From NCBI GenBank assembly GCA_052032335.1, contig JBPEWV010000145.1, positions 6,973-70,972 on the forward strand: a stretch of 64,000 nucleotides of DNA. The letters run 5' to 3'. The notes beneath the pieces are model-generated. The model did not search any database. It worked only from the letters and a program-made list of their open reading frames with translations, and was not told the origin of the DNA. How positions within the stretch are numbered: position 1 is the first letter of the stretch; every line of letters starts with the position of its first letter. The position numbers and the translations under genes are program-made. Source of the DNA: Pleionea sp052032335 (GTDB taxonomy: Bacteria > Pseudomonadota > Gammaproteobacteria > Enterobacterales > Kangiellaceae). Shown piece after piece: positions 25,348 through 34,384 of the stretch.

Positions 25348-26133
25348 ATGCATAACTTCTCACAGGAAAATGACAAAACCTTATCTTTGTTGTTAGTCAG
25401 TTTAGGCATAACCGCAATACTGATGCTGGCCGTTTTTTATTTGCCCGGTCAATCGACCCAGCAAGACCCGCTGCAAGTAGAGCTCCCGGACTTAAGTCAG
25501 GTGAAAGATATTGGGTTGCGAAAGCAGATGTTTTTTGATTTTTTGCGTCCTCTGGTGAAGCGGGTCAATAATTCCATACGCCAGGACCGTAAAACCTTGA
25601 TTGAAATCATGGAGCATTTTGAAGAATCTGGTGAATTGGGACGTTCAATGAATCAGCAACTGGTGCAATTGGCAAACCGGTATCGTCTTGACTCGCCGGG
25701 CGAATTGCCAGTTGAGGCACTGGTAAACGAACTTAGACTGAGAATTAACGTCATACCGAGTGCTCTGGTATTGGCTCAAGCGGCTAATGAATCGGCCTGG
25801 GGCCGTTCTCGATTTGCTGTTCAAGGGAATAATTTATTTGGGCAGTGGTGTTTCGAGCCTGGGTGCGGAATTGTGCCGAAAGGGCGTCCAGAAGGAAAGA
25901 AGTATGAAGTCGCAACCTTCGAATCACCGCTGGAATCAGTTCGCAGTTATATGATGAACTTGAATACCTTCAGTGCGTACGAAAGTTTGCGTAAGAGACG
26001 CCAAGAGATGCTGCGAAAAAATGGCTCAATCTCTGGGATTAAGCTTGCTGAAGAGCTTGTTAATTACTCCACCCGGCGTGAAGAGTACGTTCGTGAAATT
26101 CAGGCCATGATCCGTCAGAATAGCCTTGAGTAG
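25348..26133 (+). CDS. Bax-like membrane-anchored glucosaminidase
   Basis: A 261-residue protein with one N-terminal membrane anchor (about 12-34) and a periplasmic glucosaminidase (lysozyme-like) domain at about 130-255. The catalytic-site region ALVLAQAANESAWGRSRFAVQGNNLFGQWCF (about 138-168 in two pieces) and the later YSTRREEYVREIQ resemble E. coli Bax (about 274 residues). The family is thought to cleave peptidoglycan N-acetylglucosamine bonds; E. coli Bax itself has no established role. It has no strong Shine-Dalgarno. Confidence 0.85.
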   Translation: MHNFSQENDKTLSLLLVSLGITAILMLAVFYLPGQSTQQDPLQVELPDLSQVKDIGLRKQMFFDFLRPLVKRVNNSIRQDRKTLIEIMEHFEESGELGRSMNQQLVQLANRYRLDSPGELPVEALVNELRLRINVIPSALVLAQAANESAWGRSRFAVQGNNLFGQWCFEPGCGIVPKGRPEGKKYEVATFESPLESVRSYMMNLNTFSAYESLRKRRQEMLRKNGSISGIKLAEELVNYSTRREEYVREIQAMIRQNSLE

Positions 26134-26260
26134 AATGAACCAAGGCGCTTCTTGCCTGTCAATTTCAGACGGAGTCTTATATTCGGTTGCTCTAGTCGTT
26201 AAATTAAGTACAATCTACATCTAAAGTTTATCCCTCCCGCCTTGGTATCTGGAGTCTGTA

Positions 26261-26953
26261 GTGAATTTTGAAAGTGAGTTTCGACAAATTGGTGAAGTTG
26301 ATGTTTCAGAGATTAAGCGTTTAATTAATGAGCTTAAGCCTGAGTCCTGGAATGAGAACTCGATTCGTCAAAATGTTTATGATGTTCACGCAGATACCGA
26401 AACCATTAACTTGGCGTGGGATAGTGATTTTCGCCATGTTAACCCAACTCGGCATCCCATGCTTCAAACTTTTGCTGAACCGTTAAGGCCGATGTTTCAA
26501 TTGATAGCCGATTATTATGAAAACTCGGTGCGTTGGCAGGACTATTTTCGCAAAAATGGTCACGGATATTTTATCAGGGCAAATATAGTAAAACTGATAG
26601 CTGGTGGAAAAATTAAAGAACACCGAGATAAGAATTTTTCATTAGCTCATTCCCATAGAATACATATCCCGATTATTACCAATGATAAAGTTATATTTAA
26701 CATTGGTGATTTATCCATGAATATGCTCGAGGGTGAAGTTATTGAAATTAATAATCGAATGAATCACTCGGTGGTGAATGACAGTCAGCAAGATCGAGTG
26801 CATTTGATATTGGATTGGGTTGTTCCGGGTGAACCATGTTGTTGTGCTGATAAAACGCATCCGGGTATTCCATGCTCGCCACAAGCCTGCCTCGAGACGG
26901 ATCGGTTGAAAATAGCTTGTCATTGTTTTTCACATACCTTACCTGCTCAGTAA
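26261..26953 (+). CDS. Aspartyl/asparaginyl beta-hydroxylase-like 2-oxoglutarate oxygenase with cysteine-rich tail
   Basis: A 230-residue protein of the Asp/Asn beta-hydroxylase fold. The iron ligands can be read as H121-x-D123 (EHRD) and H169, with R179 (QDRVHLILDW) as the likely 2-oxoglutarate anchor. Unusually, the last 38 residues hold seven cysteines (C193-C195, C205, C210, C220, C222) plus His, a possible metal-binding or disulphide-bonded tail. GTG start with GGAG 6 nt upstream. There is no signal peptide, so it acts in the cytoplasm. The sulfotransferase gene follows after 12-15 bp, suggesting that both modify one substrate, protein or small molecule unknown. Confidence 0.82.
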   Translation: MNFESEFRQIGEVDVSEIKRLINELKPESWNENSIRQNVYDVHADTETINLAWDSDFRHVNPTRHPMLQTFAEPLRPMFQLIADYYENSVRWQDYFRKNGHGYFIRANIVKLIAGGKIKEHRDKNFSLAHSHRIHIPIITNDKVIFNIGDLSMNMLEGEVIEINNRMNHSVVNDSQQDRVHLILDWVVPGEPCCCADKTHPGIPCSPQACLETDRLKIACHCFSHTLPAQ

Positions 26954-26968
26954 GCTTCCGGAGACATG

Positions 26969-27892
26969 ATGCAAAGAAAGCAAGAGTTGCTTCGAATTGC
27001 TCAATCTGTCTTACAACGCTTTTCGAGTGACGAGATTGAGCGACTACTTGGTTCTCCGATCATAATCGTGTCATCGCCCAGAGCGGGCAGTACTCTTTTA
27101 TTTGAACAGTTACAAAAAGTACCTGGTATCTGGTCAATTGGTGGAGAAAGTCATTTTATCTTTAATTCGTTTCCGCATTTGCGGGCAGAAAATAGAGAGT
27201 TAGACTCAGGTGCTTTAGATCAACATCATGCAGACAGCTCTACCATCGAATTAATGCGGGCATGCTTTTTATACCTTGCTCGCAATCATCAAGGCCTTCC
27301 ATTTCTTCATCCTCAAAATAGAGATTCAAACTCTAGCTTCTCATTATTAGAAAAGACGCCTAGAAACGCTTTGAATATTCCATTCTTAAAGGCTGTTTTT
27401 CCAAATGCCCGGTTTATTTATTTGCACCGTGATCCGAAAGAGAATATAGCTTCGATCACCGAAGCCTGGAAACTCGGACTAAGAACGGGGCAGTTTGTAA
27501 CCTTTCGAGACCTTCCAGGCTGGGATCGTCAAGCATGGTGTTTTTTGTTGCCAAGAGGATGGCGTAAACTGAAAGGCCACTCTTTAGTCGAGGTTGCTAC
27601 CTTTCAGTGGGTAGAAAGTAATAAAGCTATTGTCACTGAACTTGAGACAATGCCAAAAGCGAACTGGAGGAAGATTTGTTATCAGGATTTAATAGAGCAC
27701 ACGGAGGATTCTTTAAACAACTTATGTCGGTTTATTGGTGTTGAGTATCCAGTCGAGCTTGAGCAGCGATTAGCGCATTCAAGGACTACGATTTCACCAC
27801 CCAACCCTGATAAGTGGAAAGTTTATCAGAATGAAATTCATTCTGTTACTGAACAATATGAACCGATAGTCGAAAGAATTCGTAGGCTTTAG
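26969..27892 (+). CDS. Sulfotransferase family protein
   Basis: A 307-residue cytosolic-type sulfotransferase. The 5'-phosphosulfate loop is SSPRAGSTLLFEQL (about 33-46) and the 3'-phosphate motif is YLHRDPKENIASI (about 150-162), both needed to bind the donor PAPS. A C-terminal SRTTISPPNPDKW segment is typical of this protein family. Two ATGs are adjacent in frame (26966 and 26969); GGAG sits at a better distance from the second. It is coupled to the beta-hydroxylase-like gene. Acceptor unknown; hydroxylation then sulfation of the same molecule is possible but inferred. Confidence 0.85.
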   Translation: MQRKQELLRIAQSVLQRFSSDEIERLLGSPIIIVSSPRAGSTLLFEQLQKVPGIWSIGGESHFIFNSFPHLRAENRELDSGALDQHHADSSTIELMRACFLYLARNHQGLPFLHPQNRDSNSSFSLLEKTPRNALNIPFLKAVFPNARFIYLHRDPKENIASITEAWKLGLRTGQFVTFRDLPGWDRQAWCFLLPRGWRKLKGHSLVEVATFQWVESNKAIVTELETMPKANWRKICYQDLIEHTEDSLNNLCRFIGVEYPVELEQRLAHSRTTISPPNPDKWKVYQNEIHSVTEQYEPIVERIRRL

Positions 27893-27972
27893 CATCGGTG
27901 ATTAGCGTGGCATTTTTTTGACTGGTAAAGTTATTGGATTGAAGTAGACTTTATCCGACGAACACAAATGAA

Positions 27973-28011
27973 AAAGCGATTATTAGGTATTGAGGCTTTG
28001 GCAATCGCTTT
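27973..28011 (-). terminator. Possible terminator of the MASE1-GGDEF gene
   Basis: On the minus strand, AAAGCGATT and AATCGCTTT form 9-bp arms around a 21-nt loop and are followed by TTC. The stem spans the stop codon of the gene. The loop is long and the stem A+T-rich, so it is a weak call. Confidence 0.3.
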
Positions 28012-29428
28012 CAGAAAGGCACACTCTGTTCTTTCCTTGTTTCTTACATTGATATAGAGCTTCATCAGCACGATCGATTAAATTCATAATTTCATCTTTG
28101 GCGCGTGAGAGCGTTATTCCCAAACTGATGGATACTTTGATGCTGAGTCGAAAGTTATGCTGGTCAATGATGGTACGAATTTTTTCTGCTAAAACCTTGA
28201 GTGACTCCGTGTTTGAGTCTGTCGCTACAATGATAAATTCTTCTCCACCCCAACGACCAAAGAGATCGGCTTCCCTTATATGAACACGGATCAAATCGCT
28301 CATTTCAACAAGTATTTTGTCCCCATCGGAATGTCCGTAATGATCATTGATTGATTTAAAGTTATCGATATCCAACATTATTACACCGAAGGGACGATTG
28401 TTGCGTTGAAACCGGGACAGCTCTAACTCGATAAACTCGGTAATTCGATATCGATTCCAGGTGTTTGTTAGTTGATCGAGTCGATATAAATTTTCGAGTT
28501 CTTCTTTTTTCAGTTCAAGCTCTTCTGATGACTTGTGTTGTTTGAATACAATAATGGCAATGGTAAACATCACCATCGAAAAAGCCGCAATAAAGAGTTG
28601 CAATTGAATCAGCGATTGATTGCCGCTGAAACTGACAAAAGGCCCAAGTTGATTTGAAGTGGCGTAAACCGCTGTAGCAGCAACCAGTGTTTGAATGGTA
28701 AAAACCGTACGTTGTCCGTTATACATAATGGTAAATAATGCGACCGGGAACAGTAGAACACTGAGAATATAAACGGCCCGGGGAACTGTTAATAAATCAA
28801 ATATCGTGGCAGTGACCAGGATGGAAAAAGTGGACAAAGCCAGCAGTTTGGTTTTCTGATAGTGAGTTTTAAAAGGTTCAGGATTTACCCAGCTAAGAAG
28901 TAATGGACCAAAGATCATGGCACCCGTGGCATCTCCGATAAACCAGGTAACGAATATTTCGAAAAGCTTACCTTCAGAGATGAACCCGAATGCAAATAGG
29001 GCTCCTGGACCAAGTATTGCACTGACCAAAGGGCCGGCTAAGACAGCAAACATGCTGTAAATAAAGAATTGGTAAATGGTCGTAAATGGGTAATGTGTAT
29101 TGGTCTTTAACACGATAAGATGCGCCATCAACACACAGCAGATTACATCACCAATTCCATTAAATGTTGCAGCTGCAATAGCAGAAAGCGCGGCTGATAT
29201 CGTCTCTGTATTGAAATACGCCCAGATATTACCAACAAAGGCCCCAAGGAACACGCCTGGCCAAACATGCTTACCTTTGTGTAATACCAGGGCTATCATA
29301 AGTCCGGAAGGGATCCAGACTGATGTGACGTTGCCAGGTTCGATCGCGAACAATTGACCAATTCTGGCAGAAACCACATAGATCAAGGCGACGAGTAGAT
29401 TGTCAAAAATAAGTTGAGAGCGGGTCAT
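27983..29428 (-). CDS. Diguanylate cyclase with MASE1 membrane sensor
   Basis: A 481-residue inner-membrane protein that should make cyclic-di-GMP from two GTP. The N-terminal 300 residues have about eight to ten hydrophobic segments of the MASE1 type (SVWIPSGLMIALVLHKGKHVWPGVFLGA near 37-64 in part). A short coiled coil (about 308-322) leads to a GGDEF domain. The active site is GGEEF (about 392-396), a functional variant, with the inhibitory RxxD site (READ) five residues before it, so product inhibition is expected. The ligand of MASE1 is unknown. It has type IV pili nearby but no obvious operon partner. Confidence 0.9.
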   Translation of the reverse strand: MTRSQLIFDNLLVALIYVVSARIGQLFAIEPGNVTSVWIPSGLMIALVLHKGKHVWPGVFLGAFVGNIWAYFNTETISAALSAIAAATFNGIGDVICCVLMAHLIVLKTNTHYPFTTIYQFFIYSMFAVLAGPLVSAILGPGALFAFGFISEGKLFEIFVTWFIGDATGAMIFGPLLLSWVNPEPFKTHYQKTKLLALSTFSILVTATIFDLLTVPRAVYILSVLLFPVALFTIMYNGQRTVFTIQTLVAATAVYATSNQLGPFVSFSGNQSLIQLQLFIAAFSMVMFTIAIIVFKQHKSSEELELKKEELENLYRLDQLTNTWNRYRITEFIELELSRFQRNNRPFGVIMLDIDNFKSINDHYGHSDGDKILVEMSDLIRVHIREADLFGRWGGEEFIIVATDSNTESLKVLAEKIRTIIDQHNFRLSIKVSISLGITLSRAKDEIMNLIDRADEALYQCKKQGKNRVCLSESDCQSLNT

Positions 29429-29747
29429 TGGTTGCCATCTTGTTCCTTTAAATTAAGTGTAGACGGTTTTTAGTAATTTGGAGAAAAAGCTAAAACAACT
29501 GTTAGCGTTTAGAAAAGCAGGCTTTAAAGGCATGTGAGTAGACACTTACTAAGGTTCATTCGTTTACGGTGAATGGTGATGTTTGAATATGTGAGATAAC
29601 TTGTATATGGAGCAACTTGAATCGATTCAGACTCGTGATTATCGGATCTTCAATAGAGTCGAACTGATTTCTAAGTATTGTGAAGCGATAAATAAGCAGG
29701 CTGGTTTTAAGGTGAAAAGGGCGCTGATTGCACAGCGCCCTGTTGTT
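29429..29747. other. Intergenic region with amidohydrolase terminator
   Basis: About 320 bp between the GGDEF gene start and the amidohydrolase stop. It contains the hairpin at 29719-29740 and promoter space for the cyclase gene. A 64-codon plus-strand frame here runs through the hairpin and into the opposing gene and is not credible. Confidence 0.5.
29719..29740 (-). terminator. Rho-independent terminator after the amidohydrolase pair
   Basis: GGGCGCTG and CAGCGCCC form a perfect 8-bp stem with a 6-nt loop, followed on the minus strand by TTTT. It lies 8 bp past the stop of the downstream amidohydrolase gene. T's also follow on the plus strand, so it could work in both directions. Confidence 0.8.
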
Positions 29748-31037
29748 TTATTTGTTGGAATATTTTTGATACAGCTGTTTGTGACGATTATTTAAATCGA
29801 CCTCCCGGCCTTCGATGTAAACCGCTTCGATTTTGTGCGTCAGATGATCGAATAGATCGCCTTGGCTAATAACAAGGTTTGCCTGTTTGCCAACGTCGAG
29901 CGATCCCAACAATTGATCCAGACCTAAAATTTTTGCCGGTTCCAGTGTCACTGACTTCAATGCCGTAGAGGGAGAGACGCCGTAAGCAATAGATTGACCC
30001 ACTGCAAAGGGTAGGTCGCGGACATTCCAGTTTCCCTGAATTGCTAACGCATATGGAACACCGTTTTGCTCAAGCATTGCTGGTGTATTGTAGGCGATAT
30101 CGACTGCTTCATCGCTGCGATTAGGACGACCCCAAGCATGAGTGAAAACCACCGGTACGTTGTGTTGTTTTAACAGGTCGATTGCCTTTACCGCATCGAA
30201 TGCACCCACTATCACCAACTTAAGGTTGTTCTTTTGGGTGAATTGAATGGTTTGTTCGATCTGGCGATAGTCGTTGGCGTGAACAAATAGAGGCATTTCG
30301 CCTTTGACAACTGGTCGCATGGCTTCCCAGCGAAGATCGATGGCCTGGTCTTTATTATAATCGCGGGCTTTATGATAGGCCTTAATTTGTTCAAAAGTTT
30401 CTTTTAAGGCTTGCAACGCTTTTGCATTGTCTTGCTGCTGCTCTTTAGCAGTACGCTTTTCCCAAAATGACTTATTGATACTCGCACTGGGCCAACTGAG
30501 GTGCATGCCTACCGAAGTTTTAACTGCAGCATCTTGCCAATTCCAGCCGTCGAGTTGCATTACTGAGGATTGCCCCCGAAGGCCACTACCAGACGGCGCT
30601 ACTTCGACATGAGTAATTCCATTACTTCTGACCGTGGGAATTAATTCTGAGTCGGCATTAAAGGCAATGTGAGCTTTAACTTCGGGGGTTATCCTTCCGG
30701 CTTCGTTGAAATCTCGAGTCGCCCGTACAGCGCTGATCTCAACCAGACCCAGGGTTGTGGAGAGGCCTATCAACCCCGGATAAATATGTTTACCACTGGC
30801 GTCAATCACTTTGGTCGATTCATCTGCATTTAGTGAGTCGGCCATAGCACTGATTTTTCCATCTTTTATCAGTATATCGTAGTGTTCTTTAACACCACGT
30901 GAAACCGTGTGTAATGTAGCATTTTGGATCAACAGGTTCTGCTCGGATTTTGTTGCTGGGACCATATCGTGCGACCAAGAAGCTGTCGCCGTCAATGTGA
31001 TAACACCAGCCAGTAATTTAACGATTTTTGTTGTCAT
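29748..31037 (-). CDS. Exported amidohydrolase-family protein, metal-site His pair missing
   Basis: A 429-residue protein with a signal peptide (hydrophobic residues 7-22, likely cut after WSH or ASA-like site). It follows the amidohydrolase pattern: beta-sandwich LIQNATLHTV..., GKHIYPGLIGLSTTLGLVEI (about 82-102), and the C-terminal GVSPSTALKSVTLEPAKILGLDQLLGSLDVGKQANLVI in separate blocks. The usual metal-binding HxH after PGLID is replaced by ST, so ordinary catalysis is doubtful. FTHAWGRP (about 300) keeps a His. It lies 2 bp after the large amidohydrolase gene and is certainly co-transcribed with it. Such pairs occur in marine gammaproteobacteria; function unknown. Confidence 0.85.
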   Translation of the reverse strand: MTTKIVKLLAGVITLTATASWSHDMVPATKSEQNLLIQNATLHTVSRGVKEHYDILIKDGKISAMADSLNADESTKVIDASGKHIYPGLIGLSTTLGLVEISAVRATRDFNEAGRITPEVKAHIAFNADSELIPTVRSNGITHVEVAPSGSGLRGQSSVMQLDGWNWQDAAVKTSVGMHLSWPSASINKSFWEKRTAKEQQQDNAKALQALKETFEQIKAYHKARDYNKDQAIDLRWEAMRPVVKGEMPLFVHANDYRQIEQTIQFTQKNNLKLVIVGAFDAVKAIDLLKQHNVPVVFTHAWGRPNRSDEAVDIAYNTPAMLEQNGVPYALAIQGNWNVRDLPFAVGQSIAYGVSPSTALKSVTLEPAKILGLDQLLGSLDVGKQANLVISQGDLFDHLTHKIEAVYIEGREVDLNNRHKQLYQKYSNK

Positions 31038-31039
31038 GA

Positions 31040-34000
31040 TTAGTGTGCTCCCTCGTGAGTGGAAGAAGATTGATGGCTGATTGTTTGATGATGGTCAGAC
31101 GATTGCCATTGCCAGAAATCGAAATTGTCTTCGCAATGCCAGGTAGGTTCTTTTTTCATCAGATAAATTTGATGGCTGGATAGGTTTTTGGAAACACTAT
31201 GACCGTTCCCATTTGATTCGGTCGATTCTTGCGAACCGTTATTACCCAGGACTTTCTGAATCAGCTGGTTTTTTTCTTCAGCCAACACTCTTCTCTGAGC
31301 TTCATCGTCTTTGTGATCAAAGTATTTACGACCGTCGATCCAAGTCTGTTCCACTTTAGCGTAAATGGACAATGGGTTTCCGCTCCAGATAACGAAGTCG
31401 GCATGCTTGCCTTCTTTTAGACTGCCAGTGTATCGGTCAACCTTTAGCTGCTTGGCCGGGTTGATGGTCACCATTTTAATGGCATCTTCGGGCTTCATAC
31501 CGCAATAGTTGATTGACTTGGCCGCTTCAGTATTTAATCGGCGTATTAGATCGGGACTGTCAGAATTTACCGATACATTGACACCTTTCTCCATCATCAA
31601 ACAGGTATTTCCGGGTATGGCGTCGTAAACTTCAAACTTATAAGCCCACCAGTCGGCAAAGGTTGATGCTGAAGCGCCATGTTCTGCCATTTCTTCGGCA
31701 ACTTTATAGCCTTCTAGAATGTGTGTGAAAGTTTGAATTTTAAACCCAAAGTCTTCGGCAATTTTCATCAAGCTTAAAATCTCTGAAGCCACATAGGAAT
31801 GCGAATGAACGAAGCGTTTGCTTTCAAGTATTTCGTTTAACGTTTCGAGGCGATAGTTTTTTCGCGGTGGTGCAGTGCGCTTCTTTTCGCTTCGGCTGAG
31901 GTCATCATACTTTTCCCAGCTGGCTTTGTATTCTTGAGCACGAATAAACGCATCGCGCACGATGGTTTCGACACCCATACGTGTTTGCGGATACCGAATG
32001 GTAAACTGATCGCCCCAGTTACTTTGTTTTACATTTTCTCCCAAAGCAAATTTTATTGAGCCGGGAGCTTGTTTAAACTTCATTTGTTCAGCGTTAGCAC
32101 CCCAACGTAACTTTATGGTTTGGGCTTGACCGCCGACAGGATTGGCAGAGCCGTGTAATAACTGAGCCGTTGTTGTACCTCCAGCCAACGCTCGGTAGAT
32201 ATTGATATCGTTCGGGTTAACCACGTCGCCAATTTGAACCTCTGCAGTAATCGCATCACTTCCTTCATTGACGCCTTTGCTTATGGCAATGTGTGAATGT
32301 TCATCGATGATTCCGGCGGTAACATGTTTGCCAGTGGCGTCGATGACTTGATAGCCTCGAGGTGTTGATAATTGGTTGCCGATGGCTTCAATCTCACCAT
32401 CGCTGATCAACAGGTCGGTATTAGTCAGGATTCCCGCTTTTTCCGAGGTCCAGACTGTGGCGTTTTTGATATGAATGTTTTTTTGGCCGGGACGCTGTTT
32501 TAAGCCGAACGCGCGGTTTGGTGTTGTTAATTGACTGACGTACTCTACAGAAGAGGACTTTTGCTCCGACTCTTTTTCTTCATCAGAAGTGATTGGTTGT
32601 CGGTCGGTGGCGAAGGTGATTTTTTCTGCTTCTGGTGAGACATAAAAGCCGGACAGTCGCTTGTTAGTCAGTCGACTACTAAATCGATAAATTCCCGGAA
32701 GCCCCTGTTTAGAAAGATCCGCAGTAAATCTGAGCTCATCGTCTGAGTAATGAGTCACTTTGATTTCTGTTTTCTCATCACCAGATCCAAAGTGGCCCTT
32801 GAGCGAACCATTGGAACGGGTTATTTCCAATGGCAAACTCTGTAAACCAACAGGAAGGATGTATTGGCCTTCAAACTTAACCGGATTAAGCGGTTCGAAC
32901 TCTTTTAGTGTTCCTTGTAAGTAAACTTGTTTAATATTGCCTTTGTCGAACAGGTTGCCGTCGGTAATGACGAGATCCGCCATCATTCCGGCCTCGATTT
33001 TCCCTGCTTTCGTAGCGATCCCGGCGAGTTTGGCTGGTGTGGTCGTTAAGGCTGCCAAAGCATCTTTTTCAGATAAACCGTGTTTAACCATGGTTCGAAG
33101 GGTTTTCCAGAATTCTTTGGTGTCTTTAACACCACTTTGAGTAAACGCAAATGAGATGCCATTTTGTGCCAGCACGGCGGGGTTCGATGGTGCGCGTTCC
33201 CAATGGCGCAATTCGGCAAGCGACACATCGAGTTGAGATTCAAAAGATGACACATCAGGTTTGTCGGGAAGACTCACCGGATGGATTAGCGGACTATTAA
33301 CTTTTTTGATTTCGTCGATCCGGCTGTATTCGTGCCCATCGGCCAAATAGGCGACACTTATTTTATAGGGACTGAACAAGCTATGCGCTCGCAATAGCGA
33401 TAAATGGTCGTCAGGATTAAAGACCAGTCCGACGGATTTTAATTCTGACAAACTTTCCAGTGCGGCATTGTACTCAACCAATTCGCCAGTCAGTAAATGA
33501 TCGGTTTTTCCTTTTGCGTCCTGATACCAGCGAGCATCGCTCAGGGTTTGACGGATCAAAGCCATGCTGCCCATAAGTGACGAAGGATAAGATTGTTTCG
33601 AACTTCCTTTATCAAATGAGCCGAAATGACGGCTGTTGGCACGGTAAACAAGCTCATTGGGTAATTTTTCGGCGAGCGAAACGGTCACCGACTGGCCCTG
33701 AAAGATTCCATCCTTTTTAGCCGATTGCACTGCTGTAAAACCATTGTTCAGGTAACTCTCTGCTTCACTTTTTGACGGTGCAAACTCGTTGACCCAGTCG
33801 ATTTCGGCATGGATTGCTTCATTCCAGGCTTTACCGCCACTGCGATCACCCTTGTATTGGGGAGGCTGTCCAAATTTAAACTCGGCTTTTCCTTCACCAA
33901 ATACATAGTCACTGTATGGATCGATGAAACCGGGATAAACAAAGTGTTCAGAAAGGTCGATGGCTTTGGCTCCAGCGGGGACCTTTCCATTTTTCTTTAC

Positions 34001-34207
34001 CGACATGATACGTCCGTCATCGATGATTAGGGTTGCGTTTTCGATGGTTTTGCCGGGTTCGGCGATCACTGTTGCGTTAGTAAAGGCAATTTGGTTGGCG
34101 CTACGATCATGGAGCCCATACACATGGCTGGTTTGATCGGCCTTAACCAGTTGACAGCTCATCACTGCCAGTGTTGCAGCGACGACTGAATGGCTGAGTT
34201 TATTCAT
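31040..34207 (-). CDS. Exported double-domain amidohydrolase
   Basis: A 1055-residue secreted protein. The ATG at 34207 is chosen because GAGAG precedes it and a good signal peptide follows (MNKLSHSVVAATLAVMSCQLVKA). A longer frame begins 16 codons upstream. The N-terminal amidohydrolase half (about 30-445) has PGFIDPYSDYVFG where catalytic members have HxH. A beta-rich linker (about 450-560) follows. The second half (about 575-1005) keeps DEHSHIA (near 635), SHSY, THILEG and NSDSPDLIRRL, the ligands expected of an active metal hydrolase. The last 60 residues are a Ser-, Asn- and His-rich extension. Substrate unknown; periplasmic peptidase- or imidazolonepropionase-like activity is possible. 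Confidence 0.87.
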   Translation of the reverse strand: MNKLSHSVVAATLAVMSCQLVKADQTSHVYGLHDRSANQIAFTNATVIAEPGKTIENATLIIDDGRIMSVKKNGKVPAGAKAIDLSEHFVYPGFIDPYSDYVFGEGKAEFKFGQPPQYKGDRSGGKAWNEAIHAEIDWVNEFAPSKSEAESYLNNGFTAVQSAKKDGIFQGQSVTVSLAEKLPNELVYRANSRHFGSFDKGSSKQSYPSSLMGSMALIRQTLSDARWYQDAKGKTDHLLTGELVEYNAALESLSELKSVGLVFNPDDHLSLLRAHSLFSPYKISVAYLADGHEYSRIDEIKKVNSPLIHPVSLPDKPDVSSFESQLDVSLAELRHWERAPSNPAVLAQNGISFAFTQSGVKDTKEFWKTLRTMVKHGLSEKDALAALTTTPAKLAGIATKAGKIEAGMMADLVITDGNLFDKGNIKQVYLQGTLKEFEPLNPVKFEGQYILPVGLQSLPLEITRSNGSLKGHFGSGDEKTEIKVTHYSDDELRFTADLSKQGLPGIYRFSSRLTNKRLSGFYVSPEAEKITFATDRQPITSDEEKESEQKSSSVEYVSQLTTPNRAFGLKQRPGQKNIHIKNATVWTSEKAGILTNTDLLISDGEIEAIGNQLSTPRGYQVIDATGKHVTAGIIDEHSHIAISKGVNEGSDAITAEVQIGDVVNPNDINIYRALAGGTTTAQLLHGSANPVGGQAQTIKLRWGANAEQMKFKQAPGSIKFALGENVKQSNWGDQFTIRYPQTRMGVETIVRDAFIRAQEYKASWEKYDDLSRSEKKRTAPPRKNYRLETLNEILESKRFVHSHSYVASEILSLMKIAEDFGFKIQTFTHILEGYKVAEEMAEHGASASTFADWWAYKFEVYDAIPGNTCLMMEKGVNVSVNSDSPDLIRRLNTEAAKSINYCGMKPEDAIKMVTINPAKQLKVDRYTGSLKEGKHADFVIWSGNPLSIYAKVEQTWIDGRKYFDHKDDEAQRRVLAEEKNQLIQKVLGNNGSQESTESNGNGHSVSKNLSSHQIYLMKKEPTWHCEDNFDFWQWQSSDHHQTISHQSSSTHEGAH

Positions 34208-34384
34208 TGAATTTTCTCTCAAGGATTGCACAAAGCCCATAAGTTTCGCACACAAATGATGCCATCGCTATCGGCCTTGAGCTAATGAAAATAACGGCTA
34301 AGTGATTGATCTATAATGCTTAAGTGACAATCATTACTTGGATTACATACTTTTTTACAAATATCTAGCTGGCCGTGTGACGGG

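Noticed and set aside
29601..29795. 64-codon plus-strand frame with a hydrophobic end
   Set aside because: It runs straight through the terminator hairpin at 29719-29740 and into the opposing amidohydrolase gene.
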